Below the pieces are notes generated by a model. It did no database searches. It was not told the DNA's origin and saw nothing but the letters and a program-made list of their open reading frames with translations. A DNA stretch of 64,000 nucleotides, taken from positions 1 to 64,000 of the forward strand of contig NZ_JACVPF010000001.1 of NCBI RefSeq assembly GCF_018882055.1. The letters run 5' to 3'. Within the stretch, counting starts at the first letter, position 1. Each line of letters opens with the position of its first letter. Of this stretch, positions 1 through 8,592 are shown in pieces. Position numbers and translations under genes: made by a program. Origin of the DNA: Polynucleobacter sp. es-MAR-4. Its GTDB lineage: Bacteria > Pseudomonadota > Gammaproteobacteria > Burkholderiales > Burkholderiaceae.

Positions 1-367
<367 letters not shown>

Positions 368-494
368 TTAGATCTCCTAATAGGTAAATCATTTTTGCTT
401 GGTTAAGCCGACCTGTTCAGACTAACTGATAAAGCTTTAATAGTCTGTGTGTTTGACGGTTTTTATTCGCCCGCCATAAATGCGATAAGAACAT

Positions 495-614
495 TCATAG
501 AGAACTCCTCTTGGCGGACTCTGACTGCAAAATTGCAAGCAAGTCCTTTTCATATTGATGGTTGAGGAAGTACAAGCCTTCTGCAATCGTGGCCAATCTA
601 TTTTAGATTTTCAT
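495..614 (-). pseudogene. Micro-gene with in-frame stop at codon 4
   Basis: A strong ribosome site (AAAGGAG) precedes an ATG, but the fourth codon is TAA. The same frame then stays open for 35 codons (NRLATIAEGLYFLNHQYEK and on) and ends in TGA. The pattern suggests a small cytoplasmic protein of about 39 residues inactivated by a single point mutation. Translation could instead restart at the TTG of codon 7. The family is not recognised. A second, 25-codon ORF (MFLSHLWRANK) begins one base beyond this stop and leads towards katG. Confidence 0.35.
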
Positions 615-923
615 TTTTAACTCCTTTCATTGTGTGTTGCGATGGATTCATCTTGTTCTTAATGAAGTGATCTGTCTAATGAATTAATATGAAGTTGTTA
701 ATCTAATAAATAGATAATTAGTTGGCTAAGCCAATTCAGTAAAAGCCACGCTAGAGGGGCTCTTGTATGGCTGCCGTATCGTGCATAGCCAGTAAATCTT
801 TTGGCAGCGTTGCTGCGACAAAAGCCAAATTGTTATGGCACTCAACGGCTGGTATAGGAGGGTTAACCCTTTTTACTCTACCATCATCTTTCGACGATTT
901 TGTTGCTAGGAATTTTTTATTGT

Positions 924-1118
924 TCAATGCTTTAAGTGTGGCGTGAAGGGTCGCTTGGGGGCGATATGTTTATGGTGAATTAACTCACTAACATTAGTAA
1001 ATTCATTTGCCCAATGTCTAAATGCGAAGGAGTCTAATGGCACTATTTCATGGCAAGTAAGGTTATGCTCCGCATTAATTGTGCTTACATGCCCATTAAA
1101 ATACAGATATTTTTTCAT
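924..1118 (-). CDS. Small hypothetical protein (64 aa)
   Basis: Open frame starting MKKYLYFNGHVSTINAEH, rich in His and aromatic residues, with no signal peptide or membrane segment. No convincing ribosome site lies upstream. It sits alone between katG and a dispersed repeat. I do not recognise a family; it may be a genuine small gene or chance. Confidence is low. Confidence 0.3.
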   Translation of the reverse strand: MKKYLYFNGHVSTINAEHNLTCHEIVPLDSFAFRHWANEFTNVSELIHHKHIAPKRPFTPHLKH

Positions 1119-1224
1119 GATTTTGTGTCTATTGCTGAAAGATGATTGAGATTGGGTCGTAATGCTGCTGAAGAAAATTGATCCACATGGGTTTGGGCTT
1201 TAGATTCAATGCGTACTGGTTGTG

Positions 1225-1350
1225 GTAAAAATCCCCCACCATTTCTAGCGGGGGACTGATCGCACATCATGGAGGTGAGTTGTCACAACGCAAGATCAAT
1301 TTAATAGACGAGCGCGGATTGGTAAACCCCTTAAATGCGGGATATTTTGC
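1225..1350. repeat. Dispersed ~125-bp repeat, copy A
   Basis: Begins with a GC-rich hairpin (CCCCCACC, short loop, GCGGGGG) and continues through a conserved core with CACATCATGGAGGTG and CACAACGCAAGAT. It ends in the small inverted motif CCCCTTAAATGCGGG. The same order of parts appears at 43077-43200 (same orientation) and at 14318-14438 (inverted). The core has no obvious ORF, so an RNA element or a non-autonomous mobile element is more likely than a gene. Confidence 0.7.
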
Positions 1351-1484
1351 CTGCGGATAATTGAGTAGAGTCCATAAACTTTTTCTCATTATTGGCATCA
1401 CCAAAAGCCGTACCAATCATTTAGAAGGCAGGATTAAAAACTGCCTTGCCTGCATTCCCTTGGTAATTTTTCCCAGAAAGAATA

Positions 1485-2456
1485 ATGTTTAGCCTAAATA
1501 AACTCCTTAAAACCGCCTTAATCCTGCTGGCGAGTCCAGGATTGCTAAGTGCCCAGGAATTCCCGCCTAAAAAACCAGTAACCATGATTGTGGGTTTTGC
1601 GGCGGGCGGATCGGCTGATACCGCTGCACGCGTCATTGCCAAAAAGCTCGGTGAAAATATTGGGCAAACTGTCGTAGTGGATAACAAGCCAGGCGCTGGC
1701 GGCAACATTGCCCATGCCGCTGTAGCTAATGGACCTCTTGATGGCTCCATGATTTTGTTGGGCTCAATTGGCCCGCTAACGATTGCGCCTCACATGATGA
1801 AGGTTTCCTATGATCCATTTAAGGATTTAGCGCCACTCACCATGGGTTTAATGTTCCCTAATATCCTGGTGGTACCAACTTCCTTGGGCGTTAAGAGTCT
1901 AAAAGAGTATGTGTCCCTTGCTAAAAAAGAGTCAGGTAAATTAACCTTTGCCTCCACTGGCAATGGGGCTGCATCACATCTACAGGGTGAGTTATTTAAT
2001 AGCGTTGCTGGCATTGATGTTGTTCACGTCCCGTATAGGGGCGGTAACCCAGCAATGATTGATCTATTGGCGGGTAGGGTATCTTCCTTTTACGCCTCAC
2101 CTTCTACGGCAGGACCATTTATTAAAGAAGGTAAATTAATTCCGCTTGCAGTAACGAGTGCAAAGCGTTCACCTTTTTATCCTAAAGTTCCAACGATTTC
2201 TGAATCTGGTTACCTAGGATTTGATTCCGCCAACTGGTATTCCTTTATGGCTCCAGGTAAAACCCCAATTCCTATTTTGGAAGCCTGGAATAAGGCTCTG
2301 GTAAAAACACTGAGGGATAAGGAAGTGATTGCCGCCTTGGGCGAGCATAACTTTAGCCCTGTACCAATGAGTAGGGATGAGCTCGCCAAGTTCATGGTGA
2401 GGGAATCCGCCACTTGGGGCAAGATTATTAAAGAAAAGAATATTCCAGAGGGTTAG
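1485..2456 (+). CDS. Bug/TctC-family periplasmic binding protein
   Basis: Extracytoplasmic solute receptor of the tripartite tricarboxylate transporter type, 323 residues, which is normal for the family. A Sec signal peptide ends near ALA-type LLSAQEF (about residue 23). The mature part opens with the family signature KPVTMIVGFAAGGSADTAAR, followed by VVVDNKPGAGGNIA and later VPYRGGNPAMIDLLAGRV. No TctA/TctB membrane genes adjoin it, which is usual for the large orphan Bug expansions of Burkholderiales. The ligand cannot be read from sequence; carboxylates are typical. AGAAAG lies just before the ATG. Confidence 0.93.
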   Translation: MFSLNKLLKTALILLASPGLLSAQEFPPKKPVTMIVGFAAGGSADTAARVIAKKLGENIGQTVVVDNKPGAGGNIAHAAVANGPLDGSMILLGSIGPLTIAPHMMKVSYDPFKDLAPLTMGLMFPNILVVPTSLGVKSLKEYVSLAKKESGKLTFASTGNGAASHLQGELFNSVAGIDVVHVPYRGGNPAMIDLLAGRVSSFYASPSTAGPFIKEGKLIPLAVTSAKRSPFYPKVPTISESGYLGFDSANWYSFMAPGKTPIPILEAWNKALVKTLRDKEVIAALGEHNFSPVPMSRDELAKFMVRESATWGKIIKEKNIPEG

Positions 2457-2545
2457 GTTGGGAATCTGCCTTTTGGGTAGCGAGCATCCTAAATGGTGCT
2501 GCTGCAATCATGGCTTGGTTTGTGTTGTGCCCAAAGCGCTGTAAA

Positions 2546-2671
2546 TTAATTGAGAACTCCGGTGGGGTCAAGGCAATGGCAACTGGCGTCATCGCCATCG
2601 ATTGATGAAGCTGTCAAGTTAATAACTCCGGATTTGAAGCGTATAACATCACCCACTTTTATATCGCCCAT
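2546..2671 (-). CDS. YodC/DUF2158-like small protein, copy 1
   Basis: A 41-codon ORF reading MGDIKVGDVIRFKSGVINLT, then ASSIDGDDASCHCLDPTGVL. The start K-V-G-D-V-hydrophobic-x-x-K-S-G resembles the KGD/KSGG opening of the YodC (DUF2158) family of small cytoplasmic proteins. A ribosome site AGAGGTG lies four bases ahead of the ATG. A diverged copy at 42902-43000 shares MGDIK, GD and TASSI, plus similar upstream DNA, which supports real coding. Function is unknown. The C-terminus has two Cys and one His that could bind a metal. Confidence 0.55.
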   Translation of the reverse strand: MGDIKVGDVIRFKSGVINLTASSIDGDDASCHCLDPTGVLN

Positions 2672-2791
2672 TTCACCTCTTTCTAAGTTCTACTTTGTTA
2701 ATAGTTCTTGCCGCCCTCGCTTGTTATAAATGCACTACATCACCAAATTAAAGTCTAGTTTTGCTTTGTAGACAGTCAAAATTTTCTAACT

Positions 2792-2944
2792 CTAACAGTG
2801 TGCTCTTTCCAAATCTTCAATAGTCACTAGCGCTTGTTTAATTAGTTCAACGGGAATTTCCTTGGAATCGATAAGGGCATTGAGGGCAATAATCGCTTGC
2901 TTTGCCGCCATTTCGCAGCCTGTTTTCTGGTAATTCAAGACCAT
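2792..2944 (-). CDS. Small hypothetical protein (50 aa)
   Basis: ORF starting MVLNYQKTGCEMAAKQAI and ending IEDLERAHC. It has the composition of a short soluble helical protein. AGGAG lies eight bases ahead of the ATG. It reads away from the iron operon and could share the AT-rich intergenic region with it, so Fur might influence both. No family is recognised. The good ribosome site and protein-like composition argue that it is real. Confidence 0.45.
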   Translation of the reverse strand: MVLNYQKTGCEMAAKQAIIALNALIDSKEIPVELIKQALVTIEDLERAHC

Positions 2945-2999
2945 TGCTAGGGCTCCTGAAGTATTTGACTCGATTTCATTGGGATCTCCATCATTAGTT

Positions 3000-3018
3000 G
3001 ATAATGATTCTCATTATG
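3000..3018. promoter_or_regulatory. Fur box upstream of iron operon
   Basis: GATAATGATTCTCATTATG is a near-perfect inverted repeat and matches the 19-bp Fur consensus at nearly every position. It lies about 60 bp before the Fe(III)-binding-protein gene, where it would cover the promoter. Fur with Fe(II) should repress the downstream cluster of iron transport genes. Confidence 0.9.
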
Positions 3019-3076
3019 ATATAGAATTCTTAAAATTCAACAAAAATGATGATTTATATTAAAAAAGGCCAAAAAA

Positions 3077-4123
3077 ATGAACTCAAGAAAACTATTGGTA
3101 GGTGGCTTGTTGATACTAGGTGTCTTTGGTGCGAATGTGTATGCCGCAGAGCCTATCAAAGAATTAAATCTATATTCAGCTCGTCATTACCAAACTGACG
3201 AAGCTTTGTATACCGACTTCACCAAAAAGACGGGGATCAAGATTAATCGTATCGAAGCGGATGACAACGGTATTTTGGAGCGCCTAAAAAGTGAGGGCGA
3301 TAAAAGTCAGGCTGATGTCATATTGCTCGTTGATGCTGCTCGCTTGTGGAGGGCTCAAATGCACAACATGTTTGCGCCAACTAAGTCAAAGTACCTTGAT
3401 GAGCGGATCCCCCTCAACTTGAGGGCCAATACCGAGGTGAGTGGAACACCTTGGTATGGATTCTCTACTCGTGCCCGCGTTATTGTTTACAACAAGTCCA
3501 CCGTCAAAAAGACTGATGTAGATACTTACGAAAAGCTAGCAGACCCGAATAACAAAGGGAAGGTCTGCACTCGATCTGGTGCTCATCCATATATGCTTTC
3601 ACTTGTGGGTGCATTAATTGAAAGAGATGGCCTGGCAGGAACCGAGACTTGGGCAAAAGGCATGGTAGCCAATATGGCTCGGTCTCCAAGGGGTGGCGAT
3701 ACAGATCAAATTAAAGCAGTAGCCTCAGGAGAGTGTGGCGTTGCTTTGACAAACTCATACTACTTTGCTCGCATGATGCAATCCGATAAGCCTGATGACA
3801 TGACCGCCATCTCTAGGGTGGGCTTTGTTTGGCCAAACCAGGGGGCTGGCGGGGTACATATCAATATCTCTGGCGGCGGCATGGCTCGTAATGCCCCACA
3901 CCCAAAAGAGGCGATTCAATTTCTGGAATATTTAGCGAGTGACTCGGCTCAAGAGTACTTAGCTAATAGTAATAACGAGTGGCCAGCAGTCCAATCAGTC
4001 AAGGTGGACAATTCAGCGCTCAAAGCCCTAGGCACTTTTCAGTCGGAGAAGGTTTCTGTATCAGCAATTGGTAAGAATCAAATTGCTGCTCAGAAACTCT
4101 TGGACCAGGTTGGTTACAAGTAA
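3077..4123 (+). CDS. Fe(III) ABC transporter periplasmic binding protein (FutA/FbpA type)
   Basis: Class-1 iron-binding protein of 348 residues that captures ferric ion in the periplasm. A signal peptide ends after VYA (residue 23). The mature N-terminus carries NLYSARHYQTDE, matching the YSxRHY start of FutA proteins. TNSYYFAR holds the paired Tyr (228-229) that coordinate iron in this family, and a third Tyr ligand is plausible in PWYGFSTRARV. It is the first gene after a Fur box. No permease or ATPase follows, so it must use a transporter elsewhere or act as an iron scavenger. Confidence 0.9.
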   Translation: MNSRKLLVGGLLILGVFGANVYAAEPIKELNLYSARHYQTDEALYTDFTKKTGIKINRIEADDNGILERLKSEGDKSQADVILLVDAARLWRAQMHNMFAPTKSKYLDERIPLNLRANTEVSGTPWYGFSTRARVIVYNKSTVKKTDVDTYEKLADPNNKGKVCTRSGAHPYMLSLVGALIERDGLAGTETWAKGMVANMARSPRGGDTDQIKAVASGECGVALTNSYYFARMMQSDKPDDMTAISRVGFVWPNQGAGGVHINISGGGMARNAPHPKEAIQFLEYLASDSAQEYLANSNNEWPAVQSVKVDNSALKALGTFQSEKVSVSAIGKNQIAAQKLLDQVGYK

Positions 4124-4131
4124 TCAACGTC

Positions 4132-4707
4132 ATGTTTATATCTTTAGGCGAAATTACCTATAAGAAGGCCGGGATTGGGGTGGCGGTGATGCACGCCGTT
4201 ATTCCACTGGCGCTAATTATGTTGACATTCAATTACTCGAGAAAAGCAGAGCCTATTTTAATGATGGCGCAAATAATTGACCGAGAATCAATGGCCATTA
4301 CCCCATCGGCTCATGTAAAGCCCAAAGATAAAAAATTGGATAAGGAAAAAACAACCAAGGATGGTGATCTTGTAAAAGAAAAAACAAGCGAAGCGAAATC
4401 AGAAGGGGCATTAGCATCTGCACCGGTTTCCATGCCCAACTCTGACGCCTCTGAATTAAATAACCCGAAGCCACCTTACCCAGCAATTAGCAAAAAACTG
4501 CGGGAACAGGGTTTAGTTCTTTTAAAGGCTTGTATTGGTGCCAATGGATCTTTAGATAGCCTCGATTTGAAACAAGGATCAGGTTTCTCGCGGCTTGACC
4601 AAGTTGCACTACAGACAGTAAAGCAATGGAAATTTATTCCAGCAAAAAAGGGTGGCACCCCAATACCGATGTGCTACGAGTTACCAGTTAAATTTATTTT
4701 GGAGTAG
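4132..4707 (+). CDS. tonB: Energy transducer TonB
   Basis: Links the proton motive force to outer-membrane receptors. At 191 residues it has an N-terminal membrane helix (about 14-33), a charged linker made mostly of Lys/Asp/Glu rather than the usual Pro repeats (about 62-85), and a C-terminal TonB domain from KPPYPAISKKLREQG to the end. The PPYP motif and the QTVKQWKFIPAKKGG region are typical. It starts nine bases after the binding-protein stop, and its stop codon region GGAGTAG doubles as the ribosome site of exbB. Confidence 0.93.
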   Translation: MFISLGEITYKKAGIGVAVMHAVIPLALIMLTFNYSRKAEPILMMAQIIDRESMAITPSAHVKPKDKKLDKEKTTKDGDLVKEKTSEAKSEGALASAPVSMPNSDASELNNPKPPYPAISKKLREQGLVLLKACIGANGSLDSLDLKQGSGFSRLDQVALQTVKQWKFIPAKKGGTPIPMCYELPVKFILE

Positions 4708-4711
4708 TGAT

Positions 4712-5416
4712 ATGAATTCAGGTTTGAGTTTGGTTAATTTATGGGTTGAGGGCGGATTCGTCATTCAGTTAACGGCAATCATTTTGCTGGGGATGTCGAT
4801 TGCCTCTTGGACGGTGATGATCGTAAAAGCAATGATGATTTACAAAGCAAAACAGCAGTTTAAGCAATTACATGATTTTTGGCATAGCCCCAATCTCAAT
4901 AATGCTCTTGAGGCCCTCGAGTCTAGTGACCAGGATGCCAATCCCCTTAAGTCTCTTGCTCTGGAGGGGCAAAATGCCATGCGCCACCATCGGAATACCG
5001 AGAAGCATTTGCATGACTCTTTGGATTTAAACGATTGGATTACCAGTAGTCTGCGAAATGCGATTGATGATGTAAAGGAGCGCTTTGGTTCTGGATTAAT
5101 CGTGTTGGCCTCTATTGGATCTACGGCACCTTTTGTTGGTTTATTTGGAACGGTATGGGGAATTTACCAAGCGCTGATCACAATTAGCGATAGCGGTATG
5201 TCTAGTATTGATAAGGTGGCTGGCCCAGTAGGTGAGGCACTTGTAATGACTGCCTTCGGTTTAGCAGTAGCTATTCCAGCGGTGCTGGGTTACAACGCAC
5301 TGCTTCGCGGCAATCAATTTATTTTAAATAGATTAAATAGATTCGCGTATGACTTACGGGCGTTTTACGTTGCTGGATTTCAGCGCTCAAATTCTGAAAA
5401 AGCCTTTACAGAGTAA
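4712..5416 (+). CDS. exbB: ExbB proton-channel subunit
   Basis: Inner-membrane partner of TonB and ExbD, MotA/TolQ/ExbB family, 234 residues from the chosen ATG. That start follows the GGAG inside the tonB stop region; a frame extension to 4652 overlaps tonB and is unlikely. The first helix lies near residues 14-36. The conserved core is VLASIGSTAPFVGLFGTVWGI followed by a second membrane segment ALVMTAFGLAVAIPAVL. The gene order tonB-exbB-exbD in one operon indicates a dedicated iron-regulated energy unit. Confidence 0.95.
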   Translation: MNSGLSLVNLWVEGGFVIQLTAIILLGMSIASWTVMIVKAMMIYKAKQQFKQLHDFWHSPNLNNALEALESSDQDANPLKSLALEGQNAMRHHRNTEKHLHDSLDLNDWITSSLRNAIDDVKERFGSGLIVLASIGSTAPFVGLFGTVWGIYQALITISDSGMSSIDKVAGPVGEALVMTAFGLAVAIPAVLGYNALLRGNQFILNRLNRFAYDLRAFYVAGFQRSNSEKAFTE

Positions 5417-5431
5417 TTTTGGAGAATTGAA

Positions 5432-5845
5432 ATGAGCTTTGGATCCTTTGATAGCCAAGAAGAGCACTTTATGAGTGAGATCAATATGACGCCATTTGTG
5501 GATGTCATGCTGGTTCTCCTCATTATTTTCATGATTACTGCACCAGTTTTAAAACATGCTGTTGAGGTGAATTTACCTCAAGCGTCCAGTAAGCCTCAAG
5601 TGAATAAGCCAGAGATTTTAAGTTTAAATATTGATCAATCTGGAGGTTATATCCTGGATAAGAAAAAGCTAACTGAAAAAGAGCTTAACGAACAGTTGCA
5701 GCAAGCATCTAAGGCCAGCCCCCAACCAGTCTTGCATATTTATGCTGATAAGAAGGTGGAGTACGACTATGTTGCTAAAGCAATGAGCCTTGCCAATGGT
5801 GCTGGTATTGAGAAAGTGGGCTTTGTAACCAGCCCAGGTAAATAA
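5432..5845 (+). CDS. exbD: ExbD proton-channel subunit
   Basis: Second motor subunit, 137 residues. One membrane helix contains MTPFVDVMLVLLIIFMIT; Asp24 in it corresponds to the proton-carrying Asp25 of E. coli ExbD. The periplasmic part ends with the usual ADKKVEYDYVAKAMSLA segment. GGAG precedes the ATG by about eight bases, and the stop overlaps the hemP start by one base (TAATG), so the two are probably translationally coupled. Confidence 0.95.
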   Translation: MSFGSFDSQEEHFMSEINMTPFVDVMLVLLIIFMITAPVLKHAVEVNLPQASSKPQVNKPEILSLNIDQSGGYILDKKKLTEKELNEQLQQASKASPQPVLHIYADKKVEYDYVAKAMSLANGAGIEKVGFVTSPGK

Positions 5846-6048
5846 TGGCTAGCATTACAAAAAATAATCTCCCATCTAGTCTGGCACCAAGAATTATTCG
5901 GCTAGATAGACAAGATCCAGAAGTGGCTACCCGGAAGGTAAATAGCAAAGAGTTGTTTGGCGATTCTCAAAGTTTGCTAATAGAGCATGAGGGCACAACT
6001 TACTGCTTGCGTGCAACGAAATTTGGCAAGCTCTTAATTACCAAATAA
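5845..6048 (+). CDS. hemP: Hemin uptake protein HemP
   Basis: Small cytoplasmic protein, 67 residues, of the HemP family. The conserved core runs from KVNSKELFGDSQSLLIEHEG to YCLRATKFGKLLITK. In Burkholderiales HemP (HmuP) is reported to act as a positive regulator of haem/iron uptake genes. Its position directly behind exbD, with coupled start, fits an iron-responsive role. The N-terminal 30 residues are less conserved. Confidence 0.9.
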   Translation: MASITKNNLPSSLAPRIIRLDRQDPEVATRKVNSKELFGDSQSLLIEHEGTTYCLRATKFGKLLITK

Positions 6049-6055
6049 ACAGGAA

Positions 6056-6268
6056 ATGAGCAAGGTCGGAATCTATTCCCGCGTTTTAACGCTTATGTGG
6101 GGTCTTGGCGGATGCACCTCCTCTAAACAGGTAGGATCGGGAGGTAATTTAACTGGGGATGAAATTAGCATTAATGCAAGTACCGTAGTAAATCAGAACT
6201 TGATGAATGAGCAAAATGCAGTAACTCCTAGCGAAGTTTATAGAAATATTCCTGGGATGAGTCGTTAA
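6056..6268 (+). CDS. Small lipoprotein in iron operon
   Basis: A 70-residue protein with an N-terminal hydrophobic stretch ending in the lipobox-like LGGC (Cys20), followed by Ser/Gly-rich sequence. The rest (STVVNQNLMNEQNAVTPSEV) has no recognisable domain. AGGA lies just ahead of the ATG, and the gene sits eight bases after hemP, so it should be co-transcribed. It is probably anchored to a membrane by the lipidated Cys. The signal peptide is short on positive charge, leaving some doubt about export. Confidence 0.6.
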   Translation: MSKVGIYSRVLTLMWGLGGCTSSKQVGSGGNLTGDEISINASTVVNQNLMNEQNAVTPSEVYRNIPGMSR

Positions 6269-6373
6269 AAGAATTTTGTATTAAAAAATAGTAGCCAGCC
6301 GTACATGGGGTAATTCCCACGCGATGCAGCAAGCCAATTGAAATTAACTAATGTTTATTAGATTGGATTTGTT

Positions 6374-8575
6374 GTGAGAAAAAAGAACGTCAAAAGAAAT
6401 CAACGCTTAAATGAGCCACAATCATCTCGGGCAACTCTAGGCGCTGCGGTAGCAATGATTATGGTGAGCTCAAGTCAAGTAGCTTTTGCGCAAACGGTCA
6501 TTCCAGAAACCAAGTCCATGGGGCAGGTTGAAGTAAAGGCAAAATACGATGAAGAGTCAAATCGCTACAACCGAAATTACAGCAACATTGGAAAGATTAC
6601 TCAGGAAATATCTGATATTCCACAGGCCATTACCGTTATTCCAGAAGGATTGCTGGAAGATCAAAATGCAACTACCTTAAAAGATGGCTTACGAAACGTA
6701 CCGGGATTAACTTTCAATGCGGGTGAGGGCGGCCGTATTGGTGACAACATGAATATCCGTGGTTTTTATAGCTTTGGAGACTTATATGTTGATGGAATTA
6801 GAGACACAGCCCAATACAACCGTGACCTCTTCAACGTCACTCAGGTTGATGTGCTCAGGGGTGCGGCCTCCATGTTGTTCGGTCGCGGTCAAGCTGGTGG
6901 GGTTATCAATGAGGTGACTAAAACACCATTTCTGATGAATAAGAGTAATGCCGCAGTGACAGCTGGTAGTTATGACTACTATCGCGGGACTGCTGATATG
7001 AACGTTGTGCTGAATCAAGAAAGTAGTACTGCATTTCGATTAAATGCAGTTGCTCAAGATGCCAAGAGTTCGCGGGATGTAGTTCAAAACAAAACACTCG
7101 GTTTTGCTCCAACAGTTACGTACGGTATTGGCACTGATAATCAGGTTTCCCTAAGTTACTACTATCTCGATACCAACAATACTCCAGACTTTGGTGTTGG
7201 ATTTGTCAATGGGAAGCCCTTAAATACCGCTACAGGTTTTAGTGGCACGAATCAAGATTACGAGAAAAACACAACCCAGTTGACTACTTTGTCCCAGCAA
7301 TATACTTTTGATAAAGATACCTCCCTGAATACCAAGATTCGTTACTCTCATTATGACCGCTCGCTTTGGTCTAATAAGGGTCGCTCAGTTCTTCCAGTAA
7401 CAGCTCTTGCCCTAGCCAATCCGCGCGGCGGGGAGGAATCAACGTTTGCTTTCCAGTCAGACTTTAATAAGCGGTTCTCAACTGGGTCGATCGGACATGA
7501 GTTATTGACTGGCGTTGAGGTATACAACGAGAATGCCGAGCGATATTCCTACGATACTACTGGTTGTACTGCTGACGTGATTCGCAATAATGTCATTGTT
7601 CGTGATACCTGTAAATATGGTTATGGTAATCAGGTTAAAACACCATCAAGTCAAGTAAATTACAAGGGTAATACCGCTTCTATTTATGCTCAAGATATGG
7701 TCGAGGTTTATACCGGCTGGAAAGTAATGGGCGGCATTCGGTATGACTCCTTGAGGGCTAATTACCAGGCCCCAGGCAATGCAACTACATTTGGCCCTTC
7801 GCGCCAGGCAAATTTAAATTTTGCTGAGAAAAGTTATAGAGCGGGACTCTTGTATCAACCTACTTTAAATTCCAATTACTACCTCACATGGAGTGACTCA
7901 TTTAATCCAACAGCTGACTTATATCAACTTTCGGCTGGAACCGGCTACCCGGCCGAGCGAAGTGCAGTAAGCGAGTTGGGTGCTAAGTGGAACGTAACGG
8001 ATGATGGTCTGGCATTAAGAGCAGCTCTTTATCAGGCGGTGAAAAAATGGGAGCGTAATACCGACATTAACAGTACTAGCTCAATCGATTCAGTAAAAAG
8101 ACATACCAATGGGTTTGAGCTTGAGCTTACTGGGAGTATTACCGATAAGTGGGATATTTTTAGTGGTGGAGCATTAATGAGCTCTATTATTGATGATCAA
8201 GGCTATAGTGGGACTACTCGCCAAAATCCTAACTTAGTTGGCATGAGATCGCGTAATGCTCCTGCCTATACATACAACGTTTGGACAACCTATAAGGTTG
8301 CTCAAAATTGGAAGGTTGGGGGCGGAGTATTTGGGGTTGGCCAAAGACAGGTTTATGGTTTAAGCACCGGTACGGGGCCCATTACAGCTAATCAAGTTCC
8401 TGCTTATGCTCGTGTAGATGCTATGTTGCAGTACGACATCAAAGAATACTCTTTAAAGCTAAATGTGATGAACTTATTAAATACGACCAACTATGAGTCT
8501 GTATATGTTAATGGCGGCTTTGCAATTCCTGGCACCTTAAGGTCGTATCAGCTACAGGCAGTTGTTCGTTTTTAA
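6374..8575 (+). CDS. TonB-dependent siderophore receptor (Fiu/FhuA-like)
   Basis: Outer-membrane receptor of 733 residues, in the range of the ferrichrome/catecholate receptor family. Start is GTG, because an in-frame stop lies five codons upstream and no ATG precedes the signal peptide, which ends at VAFAQ (about 40). The plug domain contains ISDIPQAITVIPEGLL, MNIRGFYSFGDLYVDG and VDVLRGAASMLFGRGQAGG. The barrel ends with the aromatic YQLQAVVRF needed for assembly. PiuC follows directly, as in many Fiu/PiuA loci, which favours a catecholate-type siderophore. Confidence 0.93.
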   Translation: MRKKNVKRNQRLNEPQSSRATLGAAVAMIMVSSSQVAFAQTVIPETKSMGQVEVKAKYDEESNRYNRNYSNIGKITQEISDIPQAITVIPEGLLEDQNATTLKDGLRNVPGLTFNAGEGGRIGDNMNIRGFYSFGDLYVDGIRDTAQYNRDLFNVTQVDVLRGAASMLFGRGQAGGVINEVTKTPFLMNKSNAAVTAGSYDYYRGTADMNVVLNQESSTAFRLNAVAQDAKSSRDVVQNKTLGFAPTVTYGIGTDNQVSLSYYYLDTNNTPDFGVGFVNGKPLNTATGFSGTNQDYEKNTTQLTTLSQQYTFDKDTSLNTKIRYSHYDRSLWSNKGRSVLPVTALALANPRGGEESTFAFQSDFNKRFSTGSIGHELLTGVEVYNENAERYSYDTTGCTADVIRNNVIVRDTCKYGYGNQVKTPSSQVNYKGNTASIYAQDMVEVYTGWKVMGGIRYDSLRANYQAPGNATTFGPSRQANLNFAEKSYRAGLLYQPTLNSNYYLTWSDSFNPTADLYQLSAGTGYPAERSAVSELGAKWNVTDDGLALRAALYQAVKKWERNTDINSTSSIDSVKRHTNGFELELTGSITDKWDIFSGGALMSSIIDDQGYSGTTRQNPNLVGMRSRNAPAYTYNVWTTYKVAQNWKVGGGVFGVGQRQVYGLSTGTGPITANQVPAYARVDAMLQYDIKEYSLKLNVMNLLNTTNYESVYVNGGFAIPGTLRSYQLQAVVRF

Positions 8576-8592
8576 TTTATCTCGGAGAGAAT

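Noticed and set aside
1421..1750. 109-codon minus-strand ORF
   Set aside because: It is antisense to the well-supported Bug-family gene.
4652..4711. Upstream extension of exbB
   Set aside because: It overlaps tonB; the ATG at 4712 follows a ribosome site and gives the normal ExbB N-terminus.
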